A DNA stretch of 64,000 nucleotides, from positions 1 to 64,000 of the forward strand of contig JANRLL010000006.1 of NCBI GenBank assembly GCA_033762715.1. Reading direction: 5' to 3'. Each line of letters begins with the position of its first letter. Positions within the stretch are counted from its first letter, which is position 1. This DNA comes from JANRLL01 sp033762715 (GTDB lineage: Bacteria > Pseudomonadota > Alphaproteobacteria > Rickettsiales > SXRF01). The position numbers and the translations under genes are program-made. This document shows positions 1 to 8,300 of this stretch, in pieces. The notes below the pieces were generated by a model. It did no database searches and was not told the origin of the DNA. It worked only from the letters and a program-made list of their open reading frames with translations.

Positions 1-83
1 TCGTGGGTATCGGTGTTGCTATCGTATTCGGTGCTTCTGGCATCGTGACTGCGATGGGCGCTGGTGCGTCTGGTTGCAGCTAA
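1..83 (+). CDS. TrbC/VirB2-like pilin, 3' fragment
   Basis: Only the last 26 codons are inside the window; the frame starts at base 3 and ends with TAA at 81-83. The visible peptide is a Gly/Val/Ile-rich membrane segment followed by a short tail with a penultimate Cys. It is nearly base-for-base identical to the end of the next gene (bases 1-47 against 537-583, essentially one mismatch before the tails diverge), so it is a tandem paralogue. A strong terminator follows immediately. The function, a small inner-membrane pilin of a type IV secretion/conjugation-like apparatus, is inferred from the complete neighbouring copy. Confidence 0.75.
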   Translation, partial: VGIGVAIVFGASGIVTAMGAGASGCS

Positions 84-103
84 TAGCTAATCACTATGAC
101 TAT

Positions 104-138
104 AAAAACCCGCCAGTCCAAAGCTGGCGGGTTTTTTG
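104..138 (+). terminator. Rho-independent terminator after the first pilin gene
   Basis: Perfect hairpin ACCCGCCAG (108-116) / CTGGCGGGT (124-132) with a 7-nt loop and a run of six T (132-137). It lies 20 nt after the pilin stop codon and separates the two pilin copies into individual transcripts. Confidence 0.9.
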
Positions 139-186
139 TCATAATAAGTTCACAAAAATATTGCCTCTTTAACCGTTATTTTACCT

Positions 187-214
187 TATACTGATCATAT
201 CCGCTGAGGAATCC
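187..214 (+). promoter_or_regulatory. Possible -10 box and small palindrome in the pilin leader
   Basis: TATACT at 187-192 resembles a sigma70 -10 box; the only upstream -35-like match (TTGCCT, 161-166) is 20 bp away, which is long. Shortly after it, GAGGA-A-TCCTC (about 204-214) forms a small inverted repeat. Because the preceding gene ends in a terminator, the second pilin gene needs its own promoter somewhere in 139-292. This is the best candidate but a weak one. Confidence 0.3.
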
Positions 215-292
215 TCGGTGGGTTTTGGTGGTATGTGACGGTGTTTCACCTAGGGACATACACTTTATCAACTTTGAAGAAGGACTTTAATT

Positions 293-634
293 ATGACAAC
301 TTCTAAAAAAGATCTCAGCACAGCTTGGCAAGTATTTGCCATGTTCGTGCTGACGGTACTGGTTGTCGCAATGCCAGATATGGCATTAGCTGGTGCCGAC
401 ACTCCAATGGGCAACGTGCTCTGTACGGTAACAAAATGGTTCACCGGTAACACTGGTAAAGGTCTGGCGACCATCGCCATCACCATTATCGGTATTGGCG
501 CGCTCCTGGGTAAAGTATCTTGGGGTATGGCTATGATCGTGGGTATCGGTGTTGCTATCGTATTCGGTGCTGCTGGCATCGTAGATGCAATGAACGGTGG
601 CGTGAACAACGCTGCTACCACCTGCACCACCTAA
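293..634 (+). CDS. TrbC/VirB2-like pilin subunit
   Basis: 113 aa. Residues 1-33 form a signal peptide (basic start, hydrophobic core, ALA cleavage site before Gly34). The mature part has two hydrophobic segments (about 58-75 and 78-97) separated by a short Lys-containing turn, the hairpin topology of VirB2/TrbC pilins. Cys44 near the mature N terminus and Cys111 at the C terminus could form a disulfide; the upstream copy also keeps the C-terminal Cys. The ribosome site GAAGAAGGA lies about 8 nt before the ATG. No other secretion genes lie in the window, so whether it serves conjugation, effector transfer or a surface fibre is open. Confidence 0.75.
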   Translation: MTTSKKDLSTAWQVFAMFVLTVLVVAMPDMALAGADTPMGNVLCTVTKWFTGNTGKGLATIAITIIGIGALLGKVSWGMAMIVGIGVAIVFGAAGIVDAMNGGVNNAATTCTT

Positions 635-654
635 TGGTGTAGTTTAGTATCGAA

Positions 655-689
655 AAGAACGCCTGCCGGGTAACTGGCAGGCGTTTTTT
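655..689 (+). terminator. Rho-independent terminator after the second pilin gene
   Basis: Stem ACGCCTGCC (659-667) / GGCAGGCGT (676-684) with an 8-nt loop followed by T6 (684-689). Its sequence differs from the terminator after the first pilin gene although the coding sequences are near identical. The next gene starts 11 nt downstream. Confidence 0.9.
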
Positions 690-700
690 ATGAGGAGCAC

Positions 701-2173
701 ATGAATCAAACCATCATTTTATCCTGCGGTATTTTTCTACTGTTTTTGCTATTGTTGCCAACCAATCCGGATTCGATGTTCAATGATCCCGACACCTGGT
801 GGCACGTGGCCGCAGGTGATGTGATCCGGCAAAGCGGCACTATTCCCACATATGACCCCTGGTCGTTTAGCGGTGGCAGCACAGCTTGGATCAATGTTGC
901 CTGGAGCTGGGATGTAGCGGCAAGCTACTTCTTCGAGCGCGCAAGCTGGTTTGGGTTGATTGCGATTAACAGCGTCACCATCGCTTTGGTAATGGCACTG
1001 GTATTTGCCCTCTGCTTCATTCATTCGCGCCACGGCATTGCATCCTTTATCACCGTATTATTCATCGCAGCCGGCGCCTTCGAGCCGCATATCAGGCCTT
1101 TTGAAATCAGCTATCTGTTGATAGCGCTGTGCTACTTGCTGCTGCGCCAGATTAATAGCGGCCGCTTAAGCCCGGCCTGGCTCATCTATTTTCCGCCCAT
1201 CATGATACTCTGGGTCAATATACACGGCCTTTATATCATCGCGCTGTTTCTGCTGGGTGTATATGGCTTGGAGAATTTACAGCGCAAAAATATGCGGCTG
1301 TTTGGTTATTTGTTTCTTTGTGGTGTGGCATCGCTTACGGCCTGTCTTCTCAATCCATTTGGTATCGATGCGCTGCTATTGATTGTTACCACGCTGAGCG
1401 GTTCGGCCAATTCCATCATCAATGAATGGAATGGTTTGCATTTCGACAAACTCTCCATCGCGCATGTGTATTGGCTGCTATTTTTGGTATTTATCGTGAA
1501 ATATTATCGCAGCCTACCGTTGAGTGACAAGCTGATGGGCATCATTTTATGTGTGATGGCCACGCTTTCCATCCGCCATATACCGGTCTTTGCCCTGCTG
1601 ACGGCCCCGCTCATGACCATAGGCATTCGCGATCTATTGGTGCGCAAAACACAAGAGCCACCCACCATACCCGCCTTCGCGCAAACCATTGCGGATTACA
1701 GCCTGCGCATCGTCACCCGCCGCGCAACTGCAGTGTTGGCCGTGTTGCTGTGTTTAGGCGCCAGCGTTGCACTCACCACACCGGCCGCCGCGAAATGGTA
1801 CGACGCGCAAGATTATGTGCCTGAGCCGGATTTGTCGAAAGAAGTCGCGTTTCTAAAACAGCATTATCCTAAGCGCCGGCTGCTCAACACCTATGGGCTC
1901 GGCGGACCGCTTATTTTTTACGGCCGAGGTAGCGTGCCGGTATGGATCGACGGGCGTGTTGAAACCGCCTACCCCGATCAGGTGGTGAAAGATTTTGCTG
2001 CTTATTTTCATGCCAAAGAAGGCTGGGAATCCATCCTGACCAAATACGGCATTAATGGCGCAATTCTTGACAAGCGCGACACGCTGGCCATTGACCGTTT
2101 CAAATATCGCCAAGGTTGGAAGCAGGTGTTTGAAAGCAAAAACACCGTCATCCTGATGAAAGAAAAACCTTAG
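701..2173 (+). CDS. Multi-spanning membrane protein, probable GT-C-type glycosyltransferase
   Basis: 490 aa with about ten hydrophobic segments up to residue ~360 and a soluble C-terminal domain. The first periplasmic loop carries NDPDTWWH (residues 28-35), then a Gly-Asp and a TYDPWS motif. An acidic residue in the first loop followed by W-W-H and G is typical of lipid-linked sugar transferases of the GT-C fold and related uncharacterised membrane proteins. The C-terminal part has a WIDGR motif. Good ribosome site (GAGGAG) 5 nt before the ATG. It converges with the next gene, overlapping by 4 bp. Substrate unknown; polysaccharide genes lie 10 kb downstream. Confidence 0.6.
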   Translation: MNQTIILSCGIFLLFLLLLPTNPDSMFNDPDTWWHVAAGDVIRQSGTIPTYDPWSFSGGSTAWINVAWSWDVAASYFFERASWFGLIAINSVTIALVMALVFALCFIHSRHGIASFITVLFIAAGAFEPHIRPFEISYLLIALCYLLLRQINSGRLSPAWLIYFPPIMILWVNIHGLYIIALFLLGVYGLENLQRKNMRLFGYLFLCGVASLTACLLNPFGIDALLLIVTTLSGSANSIINEWNGLHFDKLSIAHVYWLLFLVFIVKYYRSLPLSDKLMGIILCVMATLSIRHIPVFALLTAPLMTIGIRDLLVRKTQEPPTIPAFAQTIADYSLRIVTRRATAVLAVLLCLGASVALTTPAAAKWYDAQDYVPEPDLSKEVAFLKQHYPKRRLLNTYGLGGPLIFYGRGSVPVWIDGRVETAYPDQVVKDFAAYFHAKEGWESILTKYGINGAILDKRDTLAIDRFKYRQGWKQVFESKNTVILMKEKP

Positions 2174-2859
2174 GGCTTGGCTTTAGCGGACGCTTGGTAA
2201 TTGGAAAACGTACCGACCCATTCGCCTTGCGCAATCGCATGTTTGGAAATCGCTTCTTGCAGCTGCTTACGGGTGGCATCTTTTTTCAGGCCCAAGCTAT
2301 TCACATCCAGCGCATAAACGGTGAAGTGATAATGGTGGATGCGCTCATCGTTCCAAGGCGGGCAGGGGCCATCATAGCCGCCGTAACTGCCTTTATAAAA
2401 TTTGCTGTAATCATTCGAAAGCGTAAAGCCGTAGCTGGTTTCACCGACAGGCTTGCCGCTTTTGGTGATGCCATGGCTGGCGACACCTTCGGCCAACCCA
2501 TTGACATGGGCCGGAATATCAACCAGCACCCAATGGTAAAAATCTTGGCGTGGAAATTTGCTGGAAATCACGCGGCCTGGTTTATTGGCATCGTCAAATT
2601 TGCTGGGCACATCGGGATCCACTGCTATAATAGCGTAAGACAACGTACCTTTGGGCGCTCCCGTCCAACTTAGTTGTGGGCTGATATTGCCGCCATCGGT
2701 GGTTTTGCCAGCGCCATCGGGTGCACAAAACGCAAAAGCGGGGGGTATGGCTTCGCCATTGCCAAACGAGCGACTGGTTACGAATAATTCAACCGGCGCG
2801 GCCAATGTGGTGCAAGGTACGGTAATAGCTAGAATAAAAGCAGCAAAACGACGTTTCAT
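2170..2859 (-). CDS. YbhB/YbcL family PEBP-like protein, exported
   Basis: 229 aa. Residues 1-20 look like a cleavable signal peptide (MKRR, hydrophobic core, LAAP). The body has the phosphatidylethanolamine-binding-protein signatures: a VDPDVPS strand, a FYHWV...DIP segment, and GPCPPWND...HHYHF near the C terminus, which form the anion-binding pocket in this family. Bacterial members are of uncertain role. AGGAGAG lies about 9 nt before the ATG. It faces away from the Nfu gene across a 95-bp gap and ends inside the stop of the upstream membrane protein. Confidence 0.85.
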   Translation of the reverse strand: MKRRFAAFILAITVPCTTLAAPVELFVTSRSFGNGEAIPPAFAFCAPDGAGKTTDGGNISPQLSWTGAPKGTLSYAIIAVDPDVPSKFDDANKPGRVISSKFPRQDFYHWVLVDIPAHVNGLAEGVASHGITKSGKPVGETSYGFTLSNDYSKFYKGSYGGYDGPCPPWNDERIHHYHFTVYALDVNSLGLKKDATRKQLQEAISKHAIAQGEWVGTFSNYQASAKAKP

Positions 2860-2900
2860 GTCACAACTCTCCTAGTGGGTGGGCGCCCCTAATATAGCAA

Positions 2901-2930
2901 TTGAAATTCCTACGTAAACGCCTATATGGA
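2901..2930 (+). promoter_or_regulatory. Possible sigma70 promoter for the Nfu-to-GT-C gene run
   Basis: TTGAAA at 2901-2906 is a good -35 box; after 16 bp comes TATATG (2923-2928), or after 18 bp TATGGA, both mediocre -10 boxes. It sits in the divergent gap upstream of the first gene of a long co-directional run. Confidence 0.4.
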
Positions 2931-2954
2931 TAGGGATAGAAAAAAGGACGTTTT

Positions 2955-3503
2955 ATGTTCATACAAACCGAAGCCACCCCTAACCCGCTGACCCTGAAAT
3001 TTATTCCAGGCGTAGCAGTGATGGAAAGCGGCACGCTTTTTATTACCTCAATCGACGAAGCAAAGGCCTCTCCGCTCGCGCAAAGCTTGTTGCGCATTGA
3101 AGGAGTCACGGCGATCTTTTTGGGATCTGATTTCATCACGGCCACCAAAGCCGAAGCGGCCAACTGGGAAACGCTGAAACCGCTGTTGCTGACTTCCATC
3201 ATGGATCACTTCGTGGAGGGAAAGCCCGTCGTCACCTCCGCGCAGGCAGCAGCCAACACCAGTGGCGATAGCGAACTCGAAGCACAAATCCGCGAGTTGA
3301 TCGACACGCGCGTGCGCCCTGCGGTTGCGCAAGATGGCGGCGATATTATTTTCCGTGGCTTTGTCGATGGCGTGGTCCAACTCGAATTGCACGGCGCCTG
3401 CTCTGGCTGCCCCAGCTCTACCATGACGCTCAAAGACGGCATTGAAAATATGCTCAAGCATTATGTGCCAGAAGTCATCGCCGTTGAAGCCGTTAATAAC
3501 TAA
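2955..3503 (+). CDS. Nfu-type iron-sulfur cluster carrier (NifU C-terminal domain)
   Basis: 182 aa. The N-terminal Nfu_N domain (1-~88) begins with the family's TEATPNP motif; the C-terminal NifU domain (~108-180) carries the cluster-binding CSGC (Cys149, Cys152). Proteins of this build receive [4Fe-4S] clusters and pass them to target enzymes such as aconitase, respiratory complexes and lipoate synthase. AAGGACG precedes the ATG. It is first in a rightward run and 11 nt before secF. The two-domain order is that of the mitochondrial NFU1/alphaproteobacterial type rather than enterobacterial NfuA. Confidence 0.92.
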   Translation: MFIQTEATPNPLTLKFIPGVAVMESGTLFITSIDEAKASPLAQSLLRIEGVTAIFLGSDFITATKAEAANWETLKPLLLTSIMDHFVEGKPVVTSAQAAANTSGDSELEAQIRELIDTRVRPAVAQDGGDIIFRGFVDGVVQLELHGACSGCPSSTMTLKDGIENMLKHYVPEVIAVEAVNN

Positions 3504-3514
3504 TCGGAAATCCT

Positions 3515-4432
3515 ATGCCCATTCGTTTGCTGCCTAACCGACCTTCCATCGATTTTATGGGTAAGCGCTGGATTGGTTTTATCCTCTCCATCGTTCTTAC
3601 CTTGAGCTCGATTGGCCTGCTATTTACCAAGGGCTTGAATCTGGGCATCGATTTTACCGGCGGTATTTTGATGGAAATCCACACCGAGCAGCCAGCTGAT
3701 TTAGCCACCATGCGCAGCTTGCTGAGCAGCCAAGATTTCGGTGAAGTGTCGCTGCAAAATATTGGCAGCCCCAACGATGTGATGATTCGCATTCAATCCA
3801 GCGGCGAAGGCGAACAGGCTGCAATTATCGATAAGGTCAAAACCTTGCTGGCCGAGCAGATGCCAAATGCTATTGATTACCGCAAAATCGATTATGTCGG
3901 CCCGACCGTAGGCGATGAGCTGATCCAAGCCGGCACCCTTGCCGTAATGCTCTCCTTTGCCTCCATCATGTGCTACATGTGGTTTCGTTTTGAATGGCAA
4001 TATGGGCTTGGCGGCATTCTAGCCTTGATTCATGATGCCATCATGGTGATGGGATTTTTTGCCCTCACCCAAATCGAATTTGGCTTAACCGCCGTTGCAG
4101 CTCTGCTTACCATTATCGGTTATTCCATCAACGACTCGGTGGTGATCTATGACCGCATCCGCGAGAATATGCGCCGCTTCAAAAAAATGGATGTGTTTGA
4201 GCTGCTCAATCTCAGCATCAACGAAACCTTGTCGCGCACCATTCTCACCGCATCCACTACGTTGCTTGCCGCATTATCCTTGCTGGTATTTGGTGGCGAG
4301 GTGATTCATTCCTTCTCGGCTGCCATGGTTTTTGGCGTGATCGCCGGTACCTATTCCTCCATTTATATTTCAGCGCCGACGCTGATCTATTTAAATATCC
4401 GCCCGCAACAACCTCTCGCACAAGCGGCCTGA
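3515..4432 (+). CDS. secF: Protein translocase subunit SecF
   Basis: 305 aa. TM1 (about 18-38) is followed by GIDFTGG (44-50), the hallmark of SecF, then a periplasmic domain to ~140 and five further membrane segments with the YSINDSVVIYDRIREN signature. It works with SecD to use the proton gradient to complete Sec export. SecD normally lies directly upstream; here the upstream gene is Nfu, so secD must be elsewhere. The MaoC gene begins 1 nt after the TGA. Confidence 0.97.
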   Translation: MPIRLLPNRPSIDFMGKRWIGFILSIVLTLSSIGLLFTKGLNLGIDFTGGILMEIHTEQPADLATMRSLLSSQDFGEVSLQNIGSPNDVMIRIQSSGEGEQAAIIDKVKTLLAEQMPNAIDYRKIDYVGPTVGDELIQAGTLAVMLSFASIMCYMWFRFEWQYGLGGILALIHDAIMVMGFFALTQIEFGLTAVAALLTIIGYSINDSVVIYDRIRENMRRFKKMDVFELLNLSINETLSRTILTASTTLLAALSLLVFGGEVIHSFSAAMVFGVIAGTYSSIYISAPTLIYLNIRPQQPLAQAA

Positions 4433-4433
4433 C

Positions 4434-4865
4434 ATGCAACATCCCGAGCTTTACGGCTATCGTTTCGAAGATTTAAAACCGGGCTTGGCTGCAACCGTAA
4501 GCCGCACCATCACCGAAACGGATTTGCGTAATTTCTCCGGTGTGTCGGGCGATACCAACCCGATGCATCTCAATGAAGAATTTGCCAAAAACACGCCCTT
4601 TGGCCGCTGCATCGTGCATGGCATGCTCACCTCCAGCCTGATATCGGCTGCCATCGGCACCAAGCTACCTGGCCCTGGCTGCATCTATATGAGCCAGACG
4701 CTTAAATTCCTAGCGCCGGTCTATGTAGGCGATACGGTTTATGCGGTGGTCACCGTCAAAACGCTTATGCCGGAAAAGCAGCGCGTGCTGCTTGATACAC
4801 GCTGTTTCGTCAAAGACACTTTGGTGATTGAAGGCGAAGCTTTAATCAAAGTGCCAAGCCGCTAA
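4434..4865 (+). CDS. MaoC-family (R)-enoyl-CoA hydratase-like protein
   Basis: 143 aa single hot-dog domain. The hydratase-2 motif runs from Ser38 to His62, with Asp40 and His45 as the expected catalytic pair (SGDTNPMH) and the GRCIVHGML helix after it. Family members hydrate trans-2-enoyl-CoA to (R)-3-hydroxyacyl-CoA, linking fatty-acid oxidation to polyhydroxyalkanoate or supplying 3-hydroxyacyl chains. A 3-hydroxybutyrate dehydrogenase and a patatin about 30 kb away would fit polyhydroxybutyrate turnover, but no PHA synthase is in view. Translationally tied to secF; ribF begins 8 nt later. Confidence 0.85.
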   Translation: MQHPELYGYRFEDLKPGLAATVSRTITETDLRNFSGVSGDTNPMHLNEEFAKNTPFGRCIVHGMLTSSLISAAIGTKLPGPGCIYMSQTLKFLAPVYVGDTVYAVVTVKTLMPEKQRVLLDTRCFVKDTLVIEGEALIKVPSR

Positions 4866-4873
4866 TTCACCAC

Positions 4874-5821
4874 ATGCGCATCATCCGCACGACGCAGAAT
4901 TGTCCTGAGAGTGCCCAAGGCGCAGTTGTTGCGCTGGGTAATTTTGATGGCGTGCATCTGGGGCATCAAGCCATTTTGCGCCACACGGTGGAGCAAGCCA
5001 AAGCGATGGGCTGCAAAGCAGCCGCCATGACCTTTGAGCCACATCCGCGCGAATTTTTTAATCGCAAAAAATCAGCCGTAAGCTCATCGCTGCGTATTTA
5101 TTCACTGCGGCAAAAACTAGCGCTACTGCGTGAATGCGGTATCGACACGTTATTTCTCGCGCGCTTTAATAGCGAGTTTGCCTCCTTAAGCGCCCAGGAC
5201 TTTATCCAAACTATTTTGCACGGCAGCTTGAAGGCGCGCCAGGTCATCACCGGTCAGAATTTCGCCTTCGGCCAAGACCGCCAAGGCAACACCGAGCTGC
5301 TCACCAGCCAAGCCGCCGCGTTGGGCTTTGGCTATACGGCCATGGAGCCTATCGTTGATGGCAACGCGCAGATCATTTCATCCAGCGCCATTCGCGTGGC
5401 ACTTGAGCAGGGCGATATAAAAAAAGCCTCGCTAATGCTCGGGCGCAATTACGCCATTGGCGGTCATGTGCGCCACGGTCAAAAGCGCGGCAAAGAACTG
5501 GGTTTTCCTACGGCCAACCTGTCGCTTGCCGGCTTGTTTAAGCCGCGTTACGGCGTCTATGCAGCGCGCTTGAAACTAGGCGATACGCTCTATGATGCGG
5601 TGGCGAATTTAGGCATTAAACCAACCTTTTCCAGCACCGAGCCGCTATTGGAAACCCACGCTTTCGACATGAATAAAAACCTTTATGGTCACTATATCGA
5701 GGTGCAGCTGGGCGAGTTTATTCGCAACCAGAAAAAATTCGACACGCTCAATGCGCTACGTTCTCAAATCACGGCTGACGCCCGCCAGGCACGCGTCCTG
5801 GTCAAAAGCATGGGAAGCTGA
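4874..5821 (+). CDS. ribF: Bifunctional riboflavin kinase / FAD synthetase RibF
   Basis: 315 aa. The N-terminal FMN adenylyltransferase domain shows GNFDGVHLGH (22-31), the nucleotide-binding HxGH-type motif, and a TGQNFAFG segment; the C-terminal flavokinase domain shows GKELGFPTANL (about 206-216) and a YGVYA strand. It makes FMN and then FAD from riboflavin. In many proteobacteria ribF is followed by ileS and then lspA; here lspA starts 2 nt after the ribF stop and ileS is absent. Confidence 0.96.
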   Translation: MRIIRTTQNCPESAQGAVVALGNFDGVHLGHQAILRHTVEQAKAMGCKAAAMTFEPHPREFFNRKKSAVSSSLRIYSLRQKLALLRECGIDTLFLARFNSEFASLSAQDFIQTILHGSLKARQVITGQNFAFGQDRQGNTELLTSQAAALGFGYTAMEPIVDGNAQIISSSAIRVALEQGDIKKASLMLGRNYAIGGHVRHGQKRGKELGFPTANLSLAGLFKPRYGVYAARLKLGDTLYDAVANLGIKPTFSSTEPLLETHAFDMNKNLYGHYIEVQLGEFIRNQKKFDTLNALRSQITADARQARVLVKSMGS

Positions 5822-5823
5822 CT

Positions 5824-6303
5824 ATGTCCATTCGTTCTGTAGTTGCCGGATTGGGAATCAGCCTCGTAGTGGTTGCCATCGATATGCTGACCAAACAATG
5901 GGCACTGGATTATTTTTATAGCAGCGAGCAAGGCGTTGTCGCGGTGACGCCATTTTTGAATTGGGTGCTAGTGTGGAATCGCGGCGTAAGTTTTGGCTTA
6001 TTTGCCAGCCATAACCAGCCACTTATTTTAATCGGCGTGTCGCTTTTCATTATCGCCATTGTCTTTCGCTGGCTGATGGAGGCGCAAAGCCTATGGTTGG
6101 CGGTCGCATTGGGCGCCATTATTGGCGGTGCGGTAGGCAATGTCATCGACCGCGTGCGTTACGGCGCGGTGGTGGATTTCATTGATGTTTACTGGCAAGG
6201 TTATCATTGGCCGGCCTTTAATATTGCCGATAGCGCTATCTTCATAGGGGTTGTAGTTTTATGCGTAGAGACTATGCTGGCCGAAACAAAACATAAGCCG
6301 TAA
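5824..6303 (+). CDS. lspA: Lipoprotein signal peptidase II
   Basis: 159 aa, four membrane segments. The catalytic aspartates are Asp118 (GAVVD) and Asp136 (FNIAD), within the conserved GNVIDR...VVDFID and FNIADSAI blocks. It cleaves signal peptides of diacylglyceryl-modified prolipoproteins. The gene immediately downstream encodes a lipoprotein with a clear lipobox, a plausible substrate. Length is normal for the family. Confidence 0.97.
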   Translation: MSIRSVVAGLGISLVVVAIDMLTKQWALDYFYSSEQGVVAVTPFLNWVLVWNRGVSFGLFASHNQPLILIGVSLFIIAIVFRWLMEAQSLWLAVALGAIIGGAVGNVIDRVRYGAVVDFIDVYWQGYHWPAFNIADSAIFIGVVVLCVETMLAETKHKP

Positions 6304-6315
6304 GGAAACGCTGTC

Positions 6316-6963
6316 ATGAAGTCTTGGCATCCGATCGTACTATTCTCGCTTGCGGGCTTGCTGTCTGCCTGCAGTGGCGGCACGGTGAAAGAAACGCTCG
6401 GCATCGACCGCAAACCGCCGGATGAATTCCGCGTTGTAACCCGCCCGCCTTTGTCGGTGCCACCGGAATTTAACTTACGCCCGCCTGCTAGCGGTGCGGA
6501 TGTGATTCAAACCGAAGCGGCCGACCAAAAAGCATCCGAGCTGATATTAGGAACACCTGCTGCACGCGATCCTAAAACCAATACCTTTATGCTCAAAGAC
6601 GGCGAGGCGGAAACAGCCGTGAAACCGGTGGAGATTATGTCGAAATCTTCATCTGCTACCGCCACAACCGGCTCAACCGGTGAAGCGCAACTGCTGATGA
6701 ATGCCGGTGCGCAAAACGCCGACCCTAGTGTGCGCACCCAGCTGGAAGAAGAAAAAGTACAGGTGCTGCAAAAGCAAGAGGAAGAATCCTGGTGGGATAT
6801 CTGGACCACCAATCCAGCCCCTAAAGATCCGCTGGTCGATGCCAAAAAAGAGAAAGAGCGCATCAAGACCAATCAAAGCGAAGGCAAGCCTGTTACTGAA
6901 GGCGATACCCCTGAAGTCAAAGCGCGCAATAGAGGCATCTTAGGCCGTATCCTCGGAGATTAA
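6316..6963 (+). CDS. DUF3035-type outer-membrane lipoprotein
   Basis: 215 aa. Lipobox LSAC gives Cys19 as the lipidated residue after a short signal. The mature protein begins with a Gly/Ser/Thr stretch, then the LGIDRKPPDEF...RPPLSVPPEFNLRPP block characteristic of DUF3035 proteins, which alphaproteobacteria often encode beside lspA and M16 peptidases. The C-terminal half is Lys/Glu-rich and probably disordered or coiled. Role not established; location suggests envelope assembly. TAAGGA lies upstream; the stop overlaps the next start (TAATG). Confidence 0.8.
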   Translation: MKSWHPIVLFSLAGLLSACSGGTVKETLGIDRKPPDEFRVVTRPPLSVPPEFNLRPPASGADVIQTEAADQKASELILGTPAARDPKTNTFMLKDGEAETAVKPVEIMSKSSSATATTGSTGEAQLLMNAGAQNADPSVRTQLEEEKVQVLQKQEEESWWDIWTTNPAPKDPLVDAKKEKERIKTNQSEGKPVTEGDTPEVKARNRGILGRILGD

Positions 6964-8300
6964 TGCCCATGCGTTTACGCCTCGCTTTGTTGTTATGTCT
7001 TGCCTGCGCGGCAAGTGCTGCGCGTGCCGACAGCAAAACCCCTGTTGAAAGCTTCACGCTGGCCAATGGCTTAGAGGTGATCGTGCTGAGCAATCACCGC
7101 CTGCCTGCGGTAAGTCATATGATGTGGTTTCGCATTGGCGGTGCGGACGATCCGCCTGGCAAATCGGGCTTAGCGCATTACCACGAGCATATGATGTTTC
7201 AAGGCACGGCCAAAATCAAAGCCGGTGAATTCAGCGAAGTAATTGGACGCCTAGGCGGGCAACAAAATGCTTTTACCGGCTATGACGCCACCTCCTATTT
7301 CGTCAATATCGCCAAGGATAAATTGCCGCTGGTGATGGAGATGGAAGCCGACCGTATTCGTGGTCTTAAACCGAGTGACGCCGATGCGCAGAAAGAAAAA
7401 GAAGTCATCATCGAAGAGCGTCGTCAGCGGGTGGAAAATAATCCCGATGCGCTCTTGGCCGAGCAGATGAATGCCGCCTTGTTTCGCAACCACCCATATC
7501 ATACGCCGCTCATTGGCTGGATGCAGGAAATGGAGCAGCTGACCAAGCAAGACGTGCTGCAATTTCACCAAACCTATTACCATCCAAACAATGCGATTTT
7601 GATTCTAAGCGGCGACATCACCATTGAGGAAGCCAAGCCCTTGGTACAAAAATATTATGGCAATTTGCGCAGCCAACCTATTCCCGCGCGTCAGTGGAAA
7701 TTAGAGCCGCCGCATATCGCGCCGCGCCACATTGTCATGCGCCACGTCACGGTCAAACAACCCAGCTGGAACCGCACCTATGCCGTACCAAGCTTGAGCT
7801 ACAGCAATAGCGCCGATGCCATGCCGCTATTCGTGCTAGCGCAAATTATAGGTGGCGGCAAATCCAGCCGCTTGTATCAATCACTCATTGTGGAACAGAA
7901 AATCGCCTCGGCTATTGATGCCAGCTATAACGGCTTCACCTTAGGGCCGGCTATTTTTGCCATTGAAGCCATTCCTGAGAAAACCGTATCGCCAGAAGCG
8001 CTCGAAAAAGCCATCGATGCTGAGCTGGCCGCACTGGCTAAAAATGGGGTCAATGATGATGAGCTGCTTCGCGCTAAAACCGTGCTGCGCGCCGAAGCGA
8101 TTTATGCGCGCGACGGCTTAAGCGGCCTCGGTCATATCATGGGCTGGATCCGCATGGTCGGACTCGATAAAGAAACCTTCAACCGTTGGCCCGATATGGT
8201 AGATGCTGTCACTAAAGAACAGGTCAATGATGTGTTGCGCCGCGCACTCAATACCAACGCATCCGTTACCGGCATTTTGTTGCCACCGGAGGCGCCATGA
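6963..8300 (+). CDS. M16 zinc peptidase (active subunit)
   Basis: 445 aa. A signal peptide (about 1-22, ending ARA) points to the periplasm. The inverted zinc motif HxxEH is His72-Tyr-His-Glu75-His76, with the distal Glu in the VIIEERRQRVEN helix (~145-158), so the catalytic half of an M16 (pitrilysin/processing-peptidase) enzyme is intact. The glycine-rich loop GGGKSSRLYQSL is also present. It is 4-nt overlapped with a second M16 gene that lacks the metal site, giving an apparent heterodimer like mitochondrial MPP beta/alpha. Physiological substrates are unknown. Confidence 0.92.
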   Translation: MPMRLRLALLLCLACAASAARADSKTPVESFTLANGLEVIVLSNHRLPAVSHMMWFRIGGADDPPGKSGLAHYHEHMMFQGTAKIKAGEFSEVIGRLGGQQNAFTGYDATSYFVNIAKDKLPLVMEMEADRIRGLKPSDADAQKEKEVIIEERRQRVENNPDALLAEQMNAALFRNHPYHTPLIGWMQEMEQLTKQDVLQFHQTYYHPNNAILILSGDITIEEAKPLVQKYYGNLRSQPIPARQWKLEPPHIAPRHIVMRHVTVKQPSWNRTYAVPSLSYSNSADAMPLFVLAQIIGGGKSSRLYQSLIVEQKIASAIDASYNGFTLGPAIFAIEAIPEKTVSPEALEKAIDAELAALAKNGVNDDELLRAKTVLRAEAIYARDGLSGLGHIMGWIRMVGLDKETFNRWPDMVDAVTKEQVNDVLRRALNTNASVTGILLPPEAP

